This document shows positions 58,575-64,000 of a stretch of 64,000 nucleotides of DNA, one piece after another (the stretch's first letter is position 1; each line of letters starts with the position of its first letter). The notes below the pieces were generated by a model. The model was not told where the DNA came from, did no database searches, and worked only from the letters and a program-made list of their open reading frames with translations. The position numbers were made by a program, and so were the translations under genes. Source of the stretch: Pelodera strongyloides (lineage: Eukaryota > Nematoda > Chromadorea > Rhabditida > Rhabditidae). The DNA lies in assembly GCA_036852015.1 (NCBI GenBank), contig JAANDG010000227.1:148463-212462 (forward strand), in the 5' to 3' direction.

Positions 58575-61500
58575 TTCTCTTTTTCTCAGAATGAAGGTAA
58601 ACCTTCTCACCACATTGTCTCCAGAATACTGCACAATTTCCATGTAAACACCAAAGACTGATTCCCAGAAGTACTTCACATTTAATGGGTTCGACCAGTC
58701 GAATCCACCATTGCAAATGCTAAATTTTCAGGTTTTCAGTTTGAACTTTTTAAGAGAGTTTGTTTTTCTTACCTTTGATGTCAATTGTAGTCTTTACTTA
58801 AAATATAATTGTCAGGGGCTGACTGTTTGCGTACCTCTACCTTGCCGCTAACCTAGCACCAGCAGTTACAAAGATATCATTAGTAACGGTAAGCTAACAA
58901 TACGTTTATAGTTTAGACCCATGTTCAGCAGAGCTACCCCGCTGGTAACATAGCATCATCAGGTGCAGATCATTCGGTACCCAGTTATGCGCTGTTTATA
59001 AGTTATACTCAGTGACAGACACCTCCAATCCGTGAGTGTGGTAAACGCTGAGGCAATTTTGTCGGTGAGCCGCCGAAACTGTGTGCGCAGAATTCAGTGC
59101 ATTCGCTTTTTGACGACCGCCTATCGGCCTCGCTCTCACATCGAACACTTCCCCCTGGAATCTGCACTGCCAATCATACCTGAAGATGTTGTTGAGACTC
59201 TGTTGTCCAGATGCGGTCTGGGCCAATTTGGCCACTTGGGCCATTCCATTGGCCACAGATGCGGCACAGACTGGAGAGGTACGGTTGATCGCGTTTTGAA
59301 CTACCTCGAGGTACTCTGGAAAGCAGGTGTTTAGAATTATCTTTAAATTAAAGCAAAGATAAGTAAACCCAAAGTAAGTGGCCATACGTAAATCCTAACA
59401 AGAGTCATGTTTATTTTTTTTTTTTGTACTAAAAAATACCGGCCGGTTTTTGAAACGCATTGCTTACACCTGCTTTCTTCATGCAGCATATGCAAATGAG
59501 CAAAAATTAGAATAAAAATTAGACCCCAATTAGACCCCTCTTTGCATAAATGCATAGGAATGCAAGTACTTGAGATGCGTTTCAAAAACCGGCCGGCATT
59601 TCGCTTTAAGATGAAGTCACCTGTGAAGTCTAGCTCAGCCTGTACGGGTCCTGAACTTCCAACAGCTGCCGCGACCAATTCTGGGTGCTTTTCACGGGCC
59701 CATGCCGAAAGAGCGCCTGCAAATATACTTTTAGTCAGAATATTGATTGCCCAAAGTAAGTTCCTCTCCAAAAGTTACTCCCAACCCGAATAAGGTGCTC
59801 CATCTATGCCCAGTGACCACAACACGAGTAATGTCCTCCATAAATGACCGCAACCCGCGTAATATCCTCCGAATTTGTCCCCTAATATCCTTCACAAGTG
59901 TCTCCCTACCTGAGTAAGATCCTCCGAATCTGACCCCTAATATCCTCCAAAAGTGTCTCCCTACCTGAGTAAGATCCTCCAAATGTCACCCATTTTCCAC
60001 TGCTAATGTCCGGATATTGTTGCTGGAAATTGAAAAAAATGTTTTAGAATCTTTTGACCATTCCTTTATGACTATTTAAAATTTCCGCTGTTGCCTAGTG
60101 ATTTATCGATTACCTTCATTCCCTGAATGAAGGTCGCGATATCTTCAATGGCCTGCACGGAAGATAGATACTGGAGACTTGATACAGACATGTCGCTGAA
60201 AATCAATTATAAATAAGCTAAAAACTACGCCACCAACAAAGGACATCCTATTGGTCATACCAATATAAAGGTACAACCTACGGTGGAAGTATACTTGACG
60301 TAACTTATGGAGGATTTTTACGATATGTTACAAGTACCGAACTTACGGCAGTGGGTGGCACTCTCCATAGAATCTGTGTTCGAGAAGGAAGACTGCAGCT
60401 CCGTGCGAGACTGCCAGCTTGCCAAACTCGACTTGGTCTGCAAAAGTATTTCAACAAGTGAGCGCGCCTTGTTGCCGCGCACATTTTCAGACGGCAATAA
60501 CCGCGCGAACCAAATGAAACCAAGAAAGGAGCACTATATTCTACAAGTTACTACCCAGTCTAACTAAGCACACAAGCATTCTCAGAGAATAACAAAAACT
60601 AGCAGAGATCTTTGAGAGATCAAGCGGAGGTAGATCTTACCGGATTCTAACCAGTACGGGCTCTCTTCTCCCTCACCACCAAGCATAAGGAATGCCGGAC
60701 CTCCGGGTTTGTACCACTGCTTATTGTACCAGTAACGCTGAAAAAGATAATTTTAGTATATTATTTCACTGCCTATATCTTTCGTTAGTTCCCAAATATT
60801 CTCACTCAGTCAGTTAGTTGAACTTCGACATTAGACTTATTGTTAAATCGATACAGTGCTGACATCGCGAAACCGAGTAATCGCCGAGAAGTATGGGGGG
60901 TTGCAAGTCTGCTTTCGAGAGCGTAATGGTGCGCGAAAGGTGTGCTAGCCGTACCGCCTAACCATAAGGTGCGAGGGCAACCACGGAGTTGCATTCGTAG
61001 CATACATAGCCAACATAACGATTACAAAGTGTATCCCACCTGTCTCCAGGTTCTCGTGTCGTTTCCGTTCATGTGGTCCAAATTCTGGGTGAACCACCCC
61101 TGAGTGGCAGCGGCTGCCACCACATAGTCACCCTGAAATTTTCTAAATAGCGCATCACAAAATAATATAACCCACAATTTAATATTCATCATAAAATAAA
61201 AACGCAGTCCGCAAAACATATGGCAAACTCTGTCATAACTGTCAACATTGGGTTAGTTACTAAGAAACCGGTTATCGTATAATATGCTTACGGTTAGTGT
61301 ATATCGCACTAACGCAAATTCTACACAAAAAGATGAATCGTGAATAGGTCATAGCAAAAATCTTAGCTAAACATTAAAGTTGAGCCCTCTTTTACTAAAT
61401 CATTTACTAACCGGCATCTCCTTCGGTACCAATCCACGGTACGGTCTTCCTCTGATCATACGGTGGTGCCGGCGGAACTTGGGTTTTACCGGGGTTGCAA

Positions 61501-61999
61501 GCACACATAGCAGAATAGCTGAGAACGAAGGAAATATGTACCAGTTTTTCGTGTAATATACACCAATTGTAAGCAATTCTACACAGTTTTTCTAGAAATT
61601 ATAGATCCCACTACAGCTGATGATGTATTGTAATGTTGGGAGACGTCGAGCAATTTGCCATGTGGAACTCGTCGTCGACTCTGTACAGGACCACTATGTA
61701 GATGACTGTGTGGAACAAGTCATAAGCTTTGTAGTTTGAACACTGTGGTGAACCACAACCACATTCGAATAAAGGGTACAACAACAGGATTTTGAAACGG
61801 ATTTCGGATAACTGTACCCATGCGTGCATTGAAAATCGACGTCAATTCGAGCTCACTTATTGTTAGTATAAATAGATAAGAATGCAGTAGTCCATCATAC
61901 TTCAAAAACCGCCTGTTATAGCGCTTTAGTTAAAGTACCGTAACCTAATAATGCTAACCATATACCTGCCGCTACAGCTAGAAGTAGAAGGCGAGCCAT
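56643..61999 (-). CDS. S28 serine peptidase (PRCP/PRSS16 type), intact paralog
   Basis: Secreted or lysosomal family S28 peptidase. Exons in coding order: 61999-61966, 61518-61412, 61132-61040, 60737-60641, 60437-60347, 60195-60114, 60022-59965, 59716-59621, 59315-59180, 58719-58611, 58311-58222, 57935-57830, 57489-57384, 57146-56935, 56749-56643; total 1524 bases, 507 aa. Signal peptide MARLLLLAVAAAILLCVLA, then a basic segment with RGRPYRGL common in this family. Mature landmarks: GWFTQNLDHMN, GGPAFLMLGGEGE, FLLEHRFYGE. The catalytic triad is complete: Ser185 in FGGSYSG, Asp451 in NGNVDPW, His476 in TAHCADMYPAS. Cys-rich TCTEFGYYQS and ECTDIYG match the SKS/cap region. The start is the only ATG before the signal sequence. 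Exon sizes equal those of the paralog at 44.9-55.1 kb except exons 2 and 14, proof of tandem duplication. Exact substrate is not determinable; prolyl-type specificity is a family inference. Confidence 0.5.
57157..57287. mobile_element. TTAAAGCGAAAT-family MITE, truncated copy
   Basis: Contains the family core (TTACGTATTTATGC, GCTCGAATTTAGCTCGAT) and a right end CATTTCAAAAACCGCCCGG followed by a degenerate TCTTGTTTTAA. The left terminal repeat is missing; the element begins about 10 bases from the exon 14 acceptor of the intact S28 gene. Confidence 0.5.
57950..58035. mobile_element. Old MITE remnant next to a splice acceptor (intact S28 gene)
   Basis: TTTTAAAGCGGTGG followed by TTTGGAAACATATG, TATGCAAATTATGTTCGATT and TGTGCCC. 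The order of landmarks matches the remnant in the same intron of the paralog (50,180-50,275). Located 15 bases from the exon 12 acceptor. Confidence 0.5.
58365..58590 (+). repeat. (TC)n microsatellite
   Basis: About 225 bases of CT dinucleotide with TTC and other interruptions, in the intron before exon 11 of the intact S28 gene. On the transcribed strand this reads (GA)n, so it is not a polypyrimidine tract for the acceptor. Confidence 0.5.
59430..59609. mobile_element. TTAAAGCGAAAT-family MITE, copy in intact S28 gene
   Basis: 180 bases with TACCGGCCGGTTTTTGAAAC at the left and TTTCAAAAACCGGCCGGCAT then TTCGCTTTAA at the right. The left TTAAAGCGA has decayed to ACTAAAAAA. The right end lies only 11 bases from exon 8, next to its splice donor. 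Confidence 0.5.
59883..59990 (-). repeat. Tandem duplication of the end of the catalytic-serine exon
   Basis: A unit of about 56 bases containing CTACCTGAGTAAGATCCTCC is repeated. The right-hand copy includes the real end of exon 7 (encoding FGGSYS and the splice donor) and the left-hand copy is a near duplicate within the following intron. One or two more decayed copies lie at about 59,800-59,880. The duplicate keeps the donor but has no acceptor or full frame. Confidence 0.5.
61639..61700 (-). repeat. Dispersed repeat R3, inverted partial copy 3
   Basis: On the minus strand this contains GTCCTGTACAGAGTCGACGA, then CGAGTTCCACATGGCAAATT and GCTCGACGTCT, matching the 3' part of repeat R3. It lies in the first intron of the intact S28 gene. 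Confidence 0.5.
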
Positions 62000-64000
62000 G
62001 GCTAGCTCACCAGTCGAATGACAAAGAATAACCCCCCGTTATCTCTTATTAGTATAGAAAAGGATCGCGCCCTAGATTTTATTAGCCATTATGACGTCTT
62101 ATAAAATGTTCCTTCTCCTTATCTCACTTCTTATCAAAATCATCACTTTAACACCTTTTTTATGCGAGAATCCTCGGAAAATGGAATCATTTGGGTCCTT
62201 CTTCACTGAAAGTTTCCAATGGAAAAATAAACCATGCACCCAGCCCAGGACCGGTTTCTTAAAGCGAAATACCGGCCGGTTTTTGAAACGCATCGTGTGC
62301 AACTGAATCCGTACTTAGTTATGCTAATTTGCTCTAATTTAGCTCGATTTTTTTATTCTTCTAATTTATATTCATTTGCATACGCTGCAGAAGAATGCCG
62401 GTCTACTCCATGTGTTTCAAAAACCGGCTTTTATTTCGCTCTAAGATGTTAAGTATGTACTTCCAATTTGCTTTGAAAAAAATTCCCAGGCCAGAGTGCT
62501 AAACGAGTATCACTGCGTTCGTTTTTGGCTGGCCGCCCGCGAAAATAGTGGCGAACCGCCTGTCCACTGCATGGCGGATGTGTCAGTTGATATTTTCGCT
62601 AGCGCTTCGCTGTTTTGCTACAATAGTGTAGCATCCCTCTCGCGGAGAGACGCAGACAAGGAGAATATTAAACCACGCTAGAAACTACGAGTAAATAACA
62701 TACCACAACTACCATATTCATAGGCACAAATGAGCCAATTCTTTTATACACAAACAACAGTAAAAACGCAACCGAGTTCACGTTCAACATAAATACATTG
62801 GCTAAAATGATCATCACTTGTCCCTCTTGCCTCTATCCGCTTACCAATCAATTAATGGTAAAAAAATTAGAGCACAACTCATAGTCCTATTTATACCCAG
62901 TCATAATGTAGCCATTTCTGACCAAACGTAGCCAACTTGTTAGACAGCACTCACTATAAATAGGACCATCAACAAACATTGAAGCACAACTATCCTATCT
63001 AATCCAAAGTAAAATATAAAGTCAGGGTTACAGAGGACGCGCTGCTAAAGTTTGTTTTGAAATTAAAAACTCTATCCTGTGACGGGACTGGGACACCACG
63101 TAAATGTCACATAACACTAATATCAGTACAAATATCAAATAAGAGAGTATGCCAAATATCGAAGTCAAAGAGCTCACTCAGCTCGCAAGGTAATATACTC
63201 TATGAAAACACATTATGTGGTTCGCTCTTATCTATTTCATTCTGAAACAGATATAGCTCACACACATAATCTAAATTTTGTACATATCCCAACTAAACCA
63301 TTAACAACTACAAACAACAACTCAATGCATCAATATACTACTTCTGATATTTGGGTAAAACGGTTTATTGTTTTTCAGATGGAAAACGGTTTATTGTTTT
63401 TCAGAGAGTTGACCAATACGATTTATAGCGCATTATCGCTACCTAATAACTTCGCAAGTTATAGAATAACTACCATTATACCAAAAGACACCACAACAAA
63501 AGAGAGGCAAATCTAACTAAAACATATAACACGAGCTGAGCATCCTACAAAACTCTCAAAATGACCAATAATCGAACGAGCGACGACAAAGAGCATGATT
63601 ATAATAACAAACATAAACTTGCAACGATAAAGTGAATATAATTCGTGAAGAATATTAGGTAAGAAAAAGGAGCATAATTGAACAGTCGCGAATGGGCCAC
63701 TAGGACCGAGGGGTGTCCAGTACAGCCGGGGCGTCCGGTCCATCTCCGAATATCGGTAGCATTGGTGACAGAGCCGAATCTAAAATCAAATTATGTAAGA
63801 GGTTTTGTAAGCCCCATGCCAGAAGTTTGATCCTGGCTGTGGTGATTTATATATGGTTGTTACTAACACTTCGAGCTGTGAAGTACAGCCCACACTCCCC
63901 ACAGCAAATGGACTTATGATTATGACAATTCTGTTAGAAACTCCCTCTTCCTAGCATAAAAGCATTGAAACACACATGTAACAAATGTGGAATCGAAACC
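62000..64000. other. Intergenic region upstream of the S28 genes
   Basis: 2 kb upstream of the intact S28 gene. Apart from the MITE at 62259-62444 I see AT-rich sequence and short frames (e.g. 63202-63516, 63713-63919) with no recognisable product or splice structure. The promoter should be near 62,000-62,060; TTAGTATAGAAAAG at 62,048 is AT-rich but not a convincing TATA box. Confidence 0.5.
62259..62444. mobile_element. TTAAAGCGAAAT-family MITE, intergenic copy
   Basis: 186 bases. Left end TTAAAGCGAAATACCGGCCG, core GCTCTAATTTAGCTCGAT, right end CAAAAACCGGC with TATTTCGCTCTAA. About 260 bases upstream of the intact S28 start codon. Confidence 0.5.

Noticed and set aside
58283..58716. Arg/Glu-rich and Ser/Leu-rich frames
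   Set aside because: Translations of the TC microsatellite in an S28 intron.

Overview
The window is from a small-genome invertebrate, most likely a nematode that is not C. elegans. Genes are split into many short exons. Most introns are 50-500 bases with compact TTTTCAG or TTCCAG acceptors, intergenic DNA is AT-rich, and the best-matched proteins correspond to known C. elegans families. Species assignment is inference; no rRNA or mitochondrial marker is present.

Layout. (1) 0.3-8.9 kb, + strand: an SLC6/SNF sodium-coupled transporter with an unusually long cytosolic tail and an apparent one-base frameshift in a conserved helix. (2) 8.9-17.3 kb: gene-poor, with two fold-back elements and a decayed copy of the transporter's 3' end. 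(3) 17.3-21.6 kb, +: bbs-4, a TPR subunit of the BBSome of cilia. (4) 24.4-32 kb, +: a TMEM184-family seven-helix membrane protein with two mutually exclusive last exons. (5) 32-35.4 kb: GC-rich fold-back repeats carrying a tRNA-like insert, and a 372-base hairpin element. (6) 35.4-41.1 kb, +: mett-10/METTL16, the U6 snRNA and SAM-synthetase-mRNA m6A methyltransferase. (7) 42.5-43.8 kb, +: dpy-30, a core subunit of the COMPASS/MLL histone H3K4 methyltransferase. (8) 44.9-62.0 kb, - strand: a tandem pair of family S28 (prolyl carboxypeptidase / thymus-specific serine protease type) secreted peptidases with the same 15-exon structure. The downstream copy (56.6-62.0 kb) is intact. The other copy (44.9-55.1 kb) is bloated by repeats and its catalytic-serine exon is cut by an inserted element.

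I reconstructed exon chains by hand. Summed coding lengths are exact multiples of three for bbs-4 (472 aa), tmem-184 (391 or 399 aa), mett-10 (499 aa), dpy-30 (121 aa) and the downstream S28 gene (507 aa). The transporter chain is one base over, which exposes the frameshift.

The genes are not an obvious pathway or operon; they are separated by 1-8 kb. Two themes recur. METT-10 makes methyl marks on RNA and DPY-30 supports methyl marks on histones, both drawing on SAM, though neighbourhood alone does not prove linkage. The window is also unusually rich in short palindromic non-autonomous elements, one family of which (ends TTAAAGCGAAAT) sits in introns of at least four genes, often within tens of bases of exons.
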